A stretch of DNA of 17,627 nucleotides from an uncultured Prevotella sp. (GTDB taxonomy: Bacteria; Bacteroidota; Bacteroidia; Bacteroidales; Bacteroidaceae): positions 1-17,627 of the forward strand of contig CAJLYG010000043.1 in NCBI GenBank assembly GCA_905210845.1, read 5' to 3'. Below the pieces are notes generated by a model that did no database searches, was not told the origin of the DNA, and saw only the letters and a program-made list of their open reading frames with translations. Below, piece after piece: positions 1 through 7,504 of the stretch. Positions within the stretch are counted from its first letter, which is position 1. Every line of letters starts with the position of its first letter. Made by a program: the position numbers and the translations under genes.

Positions 1-858
1 GGCATGCAACTTTACGTTGCACGTAAGAGCTCATATCGAGCTGTCTCTGCTAAAGTCGAGCAGAGCGCAGACAACATCACCTGGGAGACCTTAGATGAGA
101 ACCATGCTTTCTTCGACATGGAGCGTCCAGCCATTGTCTTCAACAAGCCTTGCACCCAGCGATACTTGCGTATCACATTCCTGAAAGGAGCTACCAACAG
201 CAGTCTGATGGCCATCAACGACATTTCATTCTACGGGAAGAAAGAAGAGCTGTCAGGGAAAGCATCCGTCACACTTCGTTATGAGAGCGTTTCCGACGAA
301 GAGACGAATGGAGAAACGGCACCTGGACGATATGCCGTCGACAATGATGTCACCACCTTCTGGCATTCCCACTATACCTCTTCTGTTGTAGGCTATCCAC
401 ACAGCATCACGCTGAGCCAGCCTACGGGCTCGCGCATTGATGTCTTGACCTTAGTTCAGCGCGATCATGGGAGCACATCGTCTTACTATGACGCTGCTAA
501 TATGGTGATCTATGCTGGTGATGACCCAGCACATTTGGACAGTATTGAAACCATCCGAATACCTTTCTACATAGAGAGTACCGTAAGATTGCCGATCCCC
601 ATCGACAAAAAATACTTCCAACTGAAGTTTACTGGATCGCAATATGGCAGTACAAAGTGGTTAGCGATCTGCGAGATCAAGGCTTATCAGCTCTCTGGTG
701 AGGAGACAGGTATCCTAAATATCAATGGTACTACCCAGAAAGAAGCCGATGCCCAGGAGAAGATCTATGACCTGATGGGACGCTTGATGGGAAAGAATCC
801 CAAGCTCCTGCCTCCTGGCATCTATATCCGGGACGGTAAGAAATTCGTTATTAAATAA
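1..858 (+). CDS. Secreted discoidin (F5/8 type C) domain protein, C-terminal part
   Basis: The frame is open to the left edge, so the true start is outside the window and this is the C-terminal 285 codons. Residues 1-76 (counted from the first visible Met at base 4) look like the second half of one F5/8 type C beta-sandwich, ending 'LMAINDISFYG'. Residues about 88-230 form a second, complete one ('RYAVDNDVTTFWHS' near the start, 'LAICEIKAYQ' at the end). Such domains bind carbohydrate or surface ligands and usually accompany glycosidases. The last ~35 residues ('KIYDLMGRLMGKNPK', then 'GIYIRDGKKFVIK') match the short C-terminal tail common on exported Prevotella/Bacteroides proteins and resemble a type A type-IX-secretion sorting signal. 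The enzymatic part, if any, cannot be seen. Function beyond ligand binding is inference; identification of the domain type is fairly safe. Confidence 0.8.
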   Translation, partial: GMQLYVARKSSYRAVSAKVEQSADNITWETLDENHAFFDMERPAIVFNKPCTQRYLRITFLKGATNSSLMAINDISFYGKKEELSGKASVTLRYESVSDEETNGETAPGRYAVDNDVTTFWHSHYTSSVVGYPHSITLSQPTGSRIDVLTLVQRDHGSTSSYYDAANMVIYAGDDPAHLDSIETIRIPFYIESTVRLPIPIDKKYFQLKFTGSQYGSTKWLAICEIKAYQLSGEETGILNINGTTQKEADAQEKIYDLMGRLMGKNPKLLPPGIYIRDGKKFVIK

Positions 859-876
859 CCTACGATGACATACGAC

Positions 877-928
877 AAGAAAGGCGTGCCGTTCAAGTTG
901 GAAAACTGAACCGGTGCGCCTTTCTTTT
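877..928. terminator. Intrinsic terminator between convergent genes
   Basis: An inverted repeat has a 15-bp stem: left arm 877-891 (starts AAGAAAGGCG), right arm 912-926 (ends CGCCTTTCTT), including two G-T wobbles, with a 20-nt loop. The rightward transcript ends in CTTTCTTTT, a usable U-tract. It lies between the stop of the discoidin gene (858) and the stop of ahpF (957), so it probably serves the rightward gene and possibly both. Confidence 0.75.
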
Positions 929-956
929 AATGTGTGAAAGAGGGCAAATCTTCAGG

Positions 957-2507
957 TCATTGCGCATACATCCTATCCTCAAAGGCAGCCAAGGCAGCCT
1001 TTGCCCCTTCTCCCATGGCAATCATAATCTGTTTGAAAGGGATGGTAGAGACATCCCCCGCGGCATAGACTCCCGGGATGTTCGTGCGATTATGGCCATC
1101 GATCTCGATCTCCCCGCGTGCATTCATCTCCACTGTTCCCTTGACAAGGTCAGAGTTAGGCTGAAGTCCGATCTGAAGGAACACGCCATCCACAGGCAAC
1201 GCCATCTCCTCTCCTGTCTGCCGATCCTTCACGATGATGCCCGTCAGTCGTGCGCCATCACCTTGCAATACTGATGTTTGCTTGTTAAAGAAAATCTCCA
1301 CATTGGGCAAATTCCTCAGCTTCTCCTGAAGCACAGCATCCGCTTTCATCTGACCAGAATATTCGATGACAGTGACGTGATGGCAAATACCCGCCAGGTC
1401 GATGGCAGCTTCAGCACCACTATTGCCACCACCGATCACTGCCACATCCTTTCCTTTGTAGAAAGGTCCGTCGCAATGCGGGCAGAAATGAATGCCATGT
1501 CCCACATAGCGATCCTCATTCTCCAACCCGAGTCGGCGCCACTTAGCACCTGTGGCGAGGATCACCTGCGGGGCACGAAACTGTTCCCCACCTTCTACGG
1601 TAATCGTCTTGACCTTACCATCAAGGTCAGCATGCTGGAAAGTACGATTGACGAAGACTGCAATGTCATTGCACTCCAACTGTTGAAAAAGGTCGGCAGC
1701 CAATTGCGTGCCCAAGGTACGTGGAACCGAGATGATATTCTCGATGGCAGTTGTGTCATTCACCTGTCCACCGATCCTCTGTGCCACGACAGCCACTTTC
1801 AATCCCTTCCGTGCAGAGAACACGGCAGAAGCCACGCCTGCGGGTCCCCCTCCCAAAATGATCTGGTCAAAGTCATAGTGAAGATCCTGCCCTTCTGTGC
1901 TGTTGGCGGTACCCATCAGATCCTCTAACTTCCCCAACAGCTCGCCGAGGTCCCCTCTGCCCACATGAAGAAGTTTGCCATTTGCATAAACGGAAGGCAC
2001 CGCCTGGATGCCCAATCTGTCCACCTCCTCTTGGAAGAGAGATCCATCTACCATCTCATGGCTGATCCCCTCATGGAGAAGTGCCATCACATTCAGTGCC
2101 TGTACCACATCCGGGCAATTCGTACAGGTAAGTGAGACATAAGTAGACAATTTCACTTTGCCTGCAAGATTCTGGATACGGCGTCGTAAAGCCTCATCTG
2201 GAAGATTCCGTCCCTTCCCGTCAGCATTCAGCAAAGCCAACAACAACGACGTAAACTCATGGCCATTAGGAATGCCCCGGAAGGCGATACCAGTATCCTT
2301 CCCATCCCGTATGATCCTGAAAGAGAATGCCTCGCCTTGCTCATATTCAACGTTGATGCACCCGGAACAAGAAGCAACCTCCTCAACGAACTGGCTGAAC
2401 GAATCCGCATGGGCGTACTCCTTGTCACGGGTGACCAACAAAGTGATCGGCGTGCCTATCCCTTCCAACACGCCTCTCACCTGCTTGAGTGTTTCCTGAT
2501 CTAACAT
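957..2507 (-). CDS. ahpF: Alkyl hydroperoxide reductase subunit F (NADH:peroxiredoxin oxidoreductase)
   Basis: This cytoplasmic flavoprotein passes electrons from NADH to AhpC. Its 516 residues match the family's usual ~520. Visible in order: an N-terminal double-thioredoxin-like domain (about 1-200) with the transfer dithiol CTNC at 128-131; the FAD-binding 'GGGPAG' at 219-224; the thioredoxin-reductase-type redox dithiol CPHC at 342-345 in 'HFCPHCDGPF'; the NAD(P)H-binding 'GGGNSG' at 359-364; and the C-terminal FAD motif 'GVYAAGD' at 479-485. It starts 4 bp after the ahpC stop, so the two are certainly co-transcribed. One oddity is an additional CSGC at 47-50 in the first thioredoxin-like half, where the E. 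coli protein has no cysteine pair as I recall it. All catalytic motifs are intact. Confidence 0.97.
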   Translation of the reverse strand: MLDQETLKQVRGVLEGIGTPITLLVTRDKEYAHADSFSQFVEEVASCSGCINVEYEQGEAFSFRIIRDGKDTGIAFRGIPNGHEFTSLLLALLNADGKGRNLPDEALRRRIQNLAGKVKLSTYVSLTCTNCPDVVQALNVMALLHEGISHEMVDGSLFQEEVDRLGIQAVPSVYANGKLLHVGRGDLGELLGKLEDLMGTANSTEGQDLHYDFDQIILGGGPAGVASAVFSARKGLKVAVVAQRIGGQVNDTTAIENIISVPRTLGTQLAADLFQQLECNDIAVFVNRTFQHADLDGKVKTITVEGGEQFRAPQVILATGAKWRRLGLENEDRYVGHGIHFCPHCDGPFYKGKDVAVIGGGNSGAEAAIDLAGICHHVTVIEYSGQMKADAVLQEKLRNLPNVEIFFNKQTSVLQGDGARLTGIIVKDRQTGEEMALPVDGVFLQIGLQPNSDLVKGTVEMNARGEIEIDGHNRTNIPGVYAAGDVSTIPFKQIMIAMGEGAKAALAAFEDRMYAQ

Positions 2508-2511
2508 AGGC

Positions 2512-3078
2512 TTAGAGTTTTCCTACGAGGTCGATACTCGGCTTGAGAGTCTCAGCGCCCTCATTCCATTTCGCTGGACATACCTCCCCATCATGAGAAG
2601 CCACATATTGCGCAGCTTTCACCTTGCGCACGAGTTCGTCGGCATTACGTCCAATGCTGTTATCCTGAATCTCGCACAACTTGATAAGGCCCTGCGGGTC
2701 TACTAAGAACGTGCCCCGATAAGCCACGCCTTCGTCCTCTTTATAAACACCGAAGCCACGGGAGAGAACGGCAATAGGATCGGCGAGCATGGCATATTTT
2801 AATTTCGCAATACGATCGGAGGTATCATGCCAAGCCTTGTGAACGAAATGAGTGTCCGTGCTGACAGAGAAAACCTCCACTCCCATAGCCTTCAACTCAT
2901 CGTATTTCTCGGATAGGTCTTCCAATTCCGTTGGGCAAACAAATGTAAAGTCAGCCGGATAGAAGAAGAATAAAGCCCATTTACCTTCGATATCCTGGTT
3001 GGATACGGTCTTAAAACTACCGTTCTGGAAAGCCTGAACTGTGAACTCTGGTACGTGTTGATTGATAATTGCTTGCAT
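2512..3078 (-). CDS. ahpC: Alkyl hydroperoxide reductase subunit C (typical 2-Cys peroxiredoxin)
   Basis: This cytoplasmic peroxidase reduces H2O2 and organic hydroperoxides and is recharged by AhpF, the next gene. The 188-residue length is exactly that of the AhpC class. The peroxidatic Cys48 lies in 'DFTFVCPTELEDL' and the resolving Cys167 in 'GEVCPAKW'; the conserved active-site Arg121 is in 'YRGTF'. The ATG at 3078 fits the family's N-terminus and lies about 40 nt from a promoter-like -7 box. The upstream region carries an OxyR-like operator, which fits peroxide induction as known for Bacteroides ahpCF. No unusual residues were seen. Confidence 0.98.
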   Translation of the reverse strand: MQAIINQHVPEFTVQAFQNGSFKTVSNQDIEGKWALFFFYPADFTFVCPTELEDLSEKYDELKAMGVEVFSVSTDTHFVHKAWHDTSDRIAKLKYAMLADPIAVLSRGFGVYKEDEGVAYRGTFLVDPQGLIKLCEIQDNSIGRNADELVRKVKAAQYVASHDGEVCPAKWNEGAETLKPSIDLVGKL

Positions 3079-3121
3079 ATTGTTTCTATTTTAATTGTGA
3101 ATAATGTTATTTTTTACGTTG

Positions 3122-3152
3122 CAAAGGTAGGAATCTTCCCTTTCCCCCACAA
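3122..3152 (-). promoter_or_regulatory. ahpC promoter (Bacteroidota -33/-7 type)
   Basis: Reading leftward, TTG (3152-3150) is followed after 20 nt by TACCTTTG (3129-3122), a perfect TAnnTTTG -7 box. The ahpC ATG is about 43 nt further on. This matches the primary sigma consensus of Bacteroidota. Confidence 0.75.
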
Positions 3153-3187
3153 CAGATAAAATCTATCGACCCATAGGAAAAATCTAT
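3152..3187. promoter_or_regulatory. Candidate OxyR operator upstream of ahpC
   Basis: Four tetranucleotide elements lie in a row: ACAG (3152-3155), CTAT (3163-3166), ATAG (3173-3176), CTAT (3184-3187). Each outer pair has the N7 gap of the known OxyR pattern ATAG-N7-CTAT-N7-ATAG-N7-CTAT; the central gap is 6 rather than 7. It abuts the -33 element of ahpC on the upstream side, where an activating OxyR tetramer would sit. Function is inferred. Confidence 0.55.
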
Positions 3188-3257
3188 AACGTATTTCAAC
3201 AAATTGATATCCAATTCTTTAAAAATGAAAAGACAGATCAAAACGAAAGCCATTTTC

Positions 3258-3289
3258 TTTGGAAGAACGGAAACTTTTGCCTATTTTTG
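3258..3289 (+). promoter_or_regulatory. Promoter of the GH27 gene
   Basis: TTTG (3258-3261), a 20-nt spacer, then TATTTTTG (3282-3289), a full match to TAnnTTTG. The ATG at 3362 gives a leader of about 70 nt. It is divergent from the ahpC promoter. Confidence 0.65.
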
Positions 3290-3361
3290 TGGCATCAACG
3301 ACTCCCATCGGAGTACAGAGTACACATTATCCATTAGGATCAAACATCAACTCATCTAAAT

Positions 3362-4960
3362 ATGAAAAGAAACCTCACCATACTTGGATTCTGCATCTTG
3401 ACCGCTATTCCAAGTCCAGCCGACAACAATCCCATGATGGGATGGAGTTCATGGAACGCATTTCGAGTAAATATCAGTGAACAAGTGATTAAAAGGCAGG
3501 CGTTCCTGTTGGATAGCCTGGGACTGAAAGCTGTAGGGTATAACTATGTCAACATTGATGATGGGTTCTTCGGATACAGAGACCCAACGCATGGGATCAT
3601 ACCCAACCCCTCCCGATTCCCACATGGGCTGCGCATTGTGACCGATTACATCCATTCCCTCGGATTAAAGGCTGGCATCTATTCTGATGCAGGAACCCGG
3701 ACATGCGGTTCCATTTGGGATCATGACGAGAATGGCTTGACAGCGGGTCTCTACGGTCACGAGGAAAGTGACAGCAAGGTATTCTTCCGCAACTGGAACT
3801 TCGACTTCATCAAGGTCGATTTCTGTGGGGGCCAGGACTTAGGATTAGACGAAAGAGAAAGATACACCTCTATCTCCAAATCCATTCACCTGTATGGTCG
3901 CCCGGATGTCAAATATAATATCTGCCGTTGGGCGTTTCCAGGCACATGGGCAGAGAAGGTGGCAGACTCTTGGCGCATCAGCGGTGATATCAACACGAAT
4001 TGGAAATCCCTGAAATATGTCATCGGCAAGAACCTTTATCTGTCAGCCTTTGCACGGAATGGCAAATACAACGATATGGACATGCTTATCGTTGGAATGA
4101 AAGGTCCACAAAAACTGCAAGGGACAGGACTGACTGACACAGAAGACGAGACCCATTTCGGAATGTGGTGCATGATGAGCAGTCCACTACTGATTGGTTG
4201 CGATCTCAACAAGATCCAGCCACAAAGTCTGGCTCTTCTGAAAAATACTGAACTGATTGCCCTCAATCAAGATCCCCTGCATTTACAGGCACGCGTCTAT
4301 CAGCACAAGGGCGACACTTACGTCCTTGCCAAAGACATTCTCCAACCACAAGGAGCTACCAGAGCGGTAGCATTATATAATCCATCCGATACGAAACAGA
4401 CCTTTCATGTCGCCCTGAGCACATTGGAATTAGCCGGAAAGACACAAGTCAGAGACTTACTCCACCATAAGAACCTGAAAGCTACCAAAGACAGCATCAT
4501 CATGGAGGTAGCTCCACATGGTAGCGCATTTCTAAAGCTCACGGCAAGAACACGCCTTGAACCCACACACTATGAGGCGGAATGGGCATTCCTTCCTCTA
4601 TACGATGATTTAGGCATCCGCAAGAAGCAGATCATGACATCACCCATGGAAGGCGCCAGTGGAAGTATGGGAGTCATCCATGTCGGTGGGACAAAAGACA
4701 ATGTCATCCAATGGGATGATGTATACAGCAAGGAAGGTGGCAACTATCACCTGACCATCTCATATAGCAATGAGAAAGAAGCTAGGACGATGTTTGTCTA
4801 TGTGAATGGAGAAGAAATCAAAAGCATTCCCTGTAAGCCTGTGAAAGGAATCGCACAACTCTCACTGGACATCACGCTTAAACAAGGATTTAACCAAATC
4901 AGTATCGGCAATCCCTATAACTGGTCACCAGACATAGACAAAATTGAGGTTCATCCCTAA
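3362..4960 (+). CDS. GH27 family alpha-galactosidase with C-terminal carbohydrate-binding region
   Basis: It is expected to release terminal alpha-linked galactose (or, in some GH27 members, beta-L-arabinopyranose) from plant or host glycans. A short N-terminal signal peptide (hydrophobic about 5-17, cleavage near Ala20) points to export to the periplasm. The GH27 barrel spans about 24-300: 'MMGWSSWNAF' near 25-34, 'NIDDGFF' 64-70, 'GIYSDAGTRTC' 105-115, the nucleophile Asp153 in 'FIKVDFCGG', the acid/base Asp209 in 'SWRISGDI', and 'NDMDMLIVGM' 237-246. A small beta-sandwich follows to about 395, then a CBM35/CBM6-like module (about 400-532) starting 'HYEAEWAF' and ending near 'IDKIEVHP'. There is no SusC/SusD pair nearby, so this is not an obvious polysaccharide utilization locus. 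The start follows a good promoter. Family confidence is high; exact substrate is open. Confidence 0.92.
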   Translation: MKRNLTILGFCILTAIPSPADNNPMMGWSSWNAFRVNISEQVIKRQAFLLDSLGLKAVGYNYVNIDDGFFGYRDPTHGIIPNPSRFPHGLRIVTDYIHSLGLKAGIYSDAGTRTCGSIWDHDENGLTAGLYGHEESDSKVFFRNWNFDFIKVDFCGGQDLGLDERERYTSISKSIHLYGRPDVKYNICRWAFPGTWAEKVADSWRISGDINTNWKSLKYVIGKNLYLSAFARNGKYNDMDMLIVGMKGPQKLQGTGLTDTEDETHFGMWCMMSSPLLIGCDLNKIQPQSLALLKNTELIALNQDPLHLQARVYQHKGDTYVLAKDILQPQGATRAVALYNPSDTKQTFHVALSTLELAGKTQVRDLLHHKNLKATKDSIIMEVAPHGSAFLKLTARTRLEPTHYEAEWAFLPLYDDLGIRKKQIMTSPMEGASGSMGVIHVGGTKDNVIQWDDVYSKEGGNYHLTISYSNEKEARTMFVYVNGEEIKSIPCKPVKGIAQLSLDITLKQGFNQISIGNPYNWSPDIDKIEVHP

Positions 4961-4970
4961 GGTTCTATGA

Positions 4971-5009
4971 AGAATGCCTATTATCGATTCAGGAGATAAT
5001 AGGCATTCT
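4971..5009. terminator. Hairpin between convergent GH27 and aminopeptidase genes
   Basis: A perfect 15-bp stem, 4971-4985 against 4995-5009 (arm AGAATGCCTATTATC), with a 9-nt loop. The right arm and loop lie inside the last codons of the aminopeptidase (stop at 4981-4983). The T-rich run after the rightward copy (CTCTTTCAGTTTG) is weak, so it may act mainly as a 3'-end-stabilising structure or a bidirectional terminator. Confidence 0.6.
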
Positions 5010-7488
5010 CTTTCAGTTTGTTCATCAAGGTCGCGGGATAATCAGGATGGGTGTCTATCCATGCCCTGACCCGTTCTTTCGCTTCCTGGCTTTTATGCCC
5101 TGATAACAAAGCCGAGAGCCAATAACCCGGAAAGAAGATATCACTGGTCTGTTGTATGTCCTGAAGGGCATCCAACCCTGGCTTTAGATAAGCATTATTA
5201 TAGGGCTCGCGAACATTGTCGCATAAAAGAGCCAAGAGGCTACGTGCCCAAGGCTCTATCCTACGGTTTTCCTTTTGCAAAAGACCATAGAACAACTGCT
5301 TCTGCACCTCCACATCTGGATTACATCCCCGGGATATATAATCGAACTCACGCTGTTGATCCTCATTCTTCAGCCTTGCCCGCTGAACCTCTAAGATCTG
5401 TTTCCATTGGGAAGGCATCATAAGAGATAGATGATAGGCTATCGCATTATAATCATTGACTGTCAGCAACGAATCCTTCTGCCCCTTCCAAATGCCATAG
5501 ATACTGTCCAACACTTCTGGGTCAACAGCAGTAGTACCCATATTACGTAGCATTTTCAAACGGACTGATTTCAACGGATGATCGTAGGCACAATCCATCA
5601 TATAGATTTCCGCATCCCTCTGGGCAGCCCCTTCCATATCAAACTTTACTCGCATCAGGTAATCAATGCAAGTAGAGGCGATCAGGTCATTCCGTTCCTT
5701 CCTAAGCCCATCCATCAAATCATGGAACGTTTCTTTTGCCGATAACTTATGGGCCAAATAATTCTCATAGATATTCATCATGGCAGCGAAGCGATTCGTT
5801 TCCGGAAGATCATACCAATCATGGAAAGCATCCTTCTGCTCCGGTTCCGTGATCAGGAAACGCCCATATCCACTACCATCGTAATTCAAATATAGTTGTT
5901 GGGGATACATCGCAAAAGGAAGTTCCTCATGAGCTTGTTCCACCTGGTCTGTCAACTCTGCAAGAGTCCCATCATACACGCATCCTATTTTAAACTCTTG
6001 TCTCCACACCAACCCACGGCGGAAAGGATCTGTCTGGTCAACGAAGATCTTGCCATCTTTATAACGGCAAGTAATCGTAGGCATCCCTTTCTCTTTTACC
6101 CAGACATGACTGAAGGCCTTCAGGTTGGCATGGGGCTGGATGGAATCCAAGATAGCAATCAAGTCATCCCATGTCGCATTGGAATAGGCATAACTCCGGA
6201 GATAATGCAGAAGACCTTGCTGAAACGCCTCTTGTCCCATTTGCTGTTCCAACTTCCGCATCATGACAGGAGCCTTGTCATAAATAATGTTCCCATATAG
6301 GAGTCCTGCGTTGTTCAGGTTATCCAAGGACTGCTGAATAGGATGCGTGCCATCTGTCCGGTCTGTGGCCAACGCACGTGTCTGATAGACCTTCAAGAAG
6401 TTTAAGTCGTGATTGATCTGTGGGAATTGTTCCTTGCTGATCTTGTCTGCCAACAAATTAGCAAAGACCTCTTTCGTCCAAACGTCATTAAACCAACGCA
6501 TCGTCACCAAGTCGCCAAACCACATATGCGTTGTTTCGTGCGCGATCAATTCCAGACGATTCAACTCCTCATCCGGTGTCGGGTCTTTCCCCAAGAAAAT
6601 GCTTTTATCCCGAAACTGAATGGCCCCAGGATGTTCCATGCCACCGAACTGATATCCCGGCAATACTACAAAGCCATACTTCTTGAACGGATAGGCAATT
6701 CCTGTATATTTCTCCAACCACCCCAATGATAAGGCTATTTCATCAAATACCTTATCCATCTGGGCAACTTTCAGGGAATCCGTCTCACGGTACAAAGCCT
6801 CCAACTGTCGCCCATCCCGTTCAGCTACCTGACGCTGGAACTTCCCAGCTGTAAACGAGAACAGATAAGTAGGAAGAAGATCACTCTCCTCGAATCTCAC
6901 CTTCTTCAAATAGGCAGGCAAATGCTTCTCTTTCTTGCTTTTCTGATGCAGGACAGAGGCATTGCTGATCGCTACCCAATCGGACGGCATCGTCAAGGAC
7001 AATGAAAACCGTGCCTTTAGGTCAGGCTGGTCAAAGCAAGCAAAGACGCTCCGGGCATGAGCTGGCACAAAGAGAGTATAGAGATAATCCACATTCCGAT
7101 TTAAAGACTGGTCGGCAGAAATGCCAGACAACTGAACTATATTCCTGCCCTTTCTCAATAAACGTTTCGGAAGGACAAGATGCTCATGGCTGACAGACAA
7201 AGGAAATTTCTTTCCGTTTACTTTCCCAACAGGATCCAAGTCTTTCCCTTGAAAATCTATCTGCAGGTCATCACCCCCCTGATAGTCAAACAAGATTGTT
7301 TCTTCAAACGTCACATTCTCCGAACGATCATCAGGAATGGAGAAGGCTATCTCATACCGAATGCCTGAAAGATGAGCCGCACGGTACCGAGCCAGCTCCC
7401 ATGAGACACCATTCTCCACATTCACAGCCATCCCTTGCCCTGCACATAACAGGAGAAGGCATACGATCACAATCTTGCAAACTTTCAT
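4981..7488 (-). CDS. M1 family zinc aminopeptidase, exported
   Basis: It removes N-terminal residues from peptides, probably in the periplasm: residues 1-21 are a signal peptide (basic start, hydrophobic 5-16, cleavage after 'GQGMA'). The 835-residue length fits M1. The zinc site is intact: H317-E318-T-T-H321 and third ligand Glu340 in 'VWTKEVFAN'. The exopeptidase motif, usually GxMEN, reads GGMEH at 282-286, keeping the Glu that holds the substrate N-terminus. The catalytic Tyr403 is in 'IIYDKAPVMM'. The N-terminal beta domain covers about 30-210, the thermolysin-like domain about 215-450, and a helical ERAP1-C-like half the rest. It begins 16 bp after the helicase stop with no promoter visible, so it is likely co-transcribed. 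Exact substrate specificity cannot be read from the sequence. Confidence 0.92.
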   Translation of the reverse strand: MKVCKIVIVCLLLLCAGQGMAVNVENGVSWELARYRAAHLSGIRYEIAFSIPDDRSENVTFEETILFDYQGGDDLQIDFQGKDLDPVGKVNGKKFPLSVSHEHLVLPKRLLRKGRNIVQLSGISADQSLNRNVDYLYTLFVPAHARSVFACFDQPDLKARFSLSLTMPSDWVAISNASVLHQKSKKEKHLPAYLKKVRFEESDLLPTYLFSFTAGKFQRQVAERDGRQLEALYRETDSLKVAQMDKVFDEIALSLGWLEKYTGIAYPFKKYGFVVLPGYQFGGMEHPGAIQFRDKSIFLGKDPTPDEELNRLELIAHETTHMWFGDLVTMRWFNDVWTKEVFANLLADKISKEQFPQINHDLNFLKVYQTRALATDRTDGTHPIQQSLDNLNNAGLLYGNIIYDKAPVMMRKLEQQMGQEAFQQGLLHYLRSYAYSNATWDDLIAILDSIQPHANLKAFSHVWVKEKGMPTITCRYKDGKIFVDQTDPFRRGLVWRQEFKIGCVYDGTLAELTDQVEQAHEELPFAMYPQQLYLNYDGSGYGRFLITEPEQKDAFHDWYDLPETNRFAAMMNIYENYLAHKLSAKETFHDLMDGLRKERNDLIASTCIDYLMRVKFDMEGAAQRDAEIYMMDCAYDHPLKSVRLKMLRNMGTTAVDPEVLDSIYGIWKGQKDSLLTVNDYNAIAYHLSLMMPSQWKQILEVQRARLKNEDQQREFDYISRGCNPDVEVQKQLFYGLLQKENRRIEPWARSLLALLCDNVREPYNNAYLKPGLDALQDIQQTSDIFFPGYWLSALLSGHKSQEAKERVRAWIDTHPDYPATLMNKLKENAYYLLNR

Positions 7489-7504
7489 CTTTATGGCTTA
7501 CTCC

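Noticed and set aside
1278..1928. 216-codon rightward ORF opposite ahpF
   Set aside because: It lies wholly antisense to a clear, motif-complete ahpF, and its peptide shows no domain; it mirrors the codon bias of the real gene.
3362..3400. Lipoprotein signal (LGFC, Cys11) on the GH27 enzyme
   Set aside because: Residue before the Cys is Phe, which does not fit a lipobox (Gly/Ala/Ser expected), and it lies mid-hydrophobic stretch; an ordinary signal peptide ending near Ala20 fits better.
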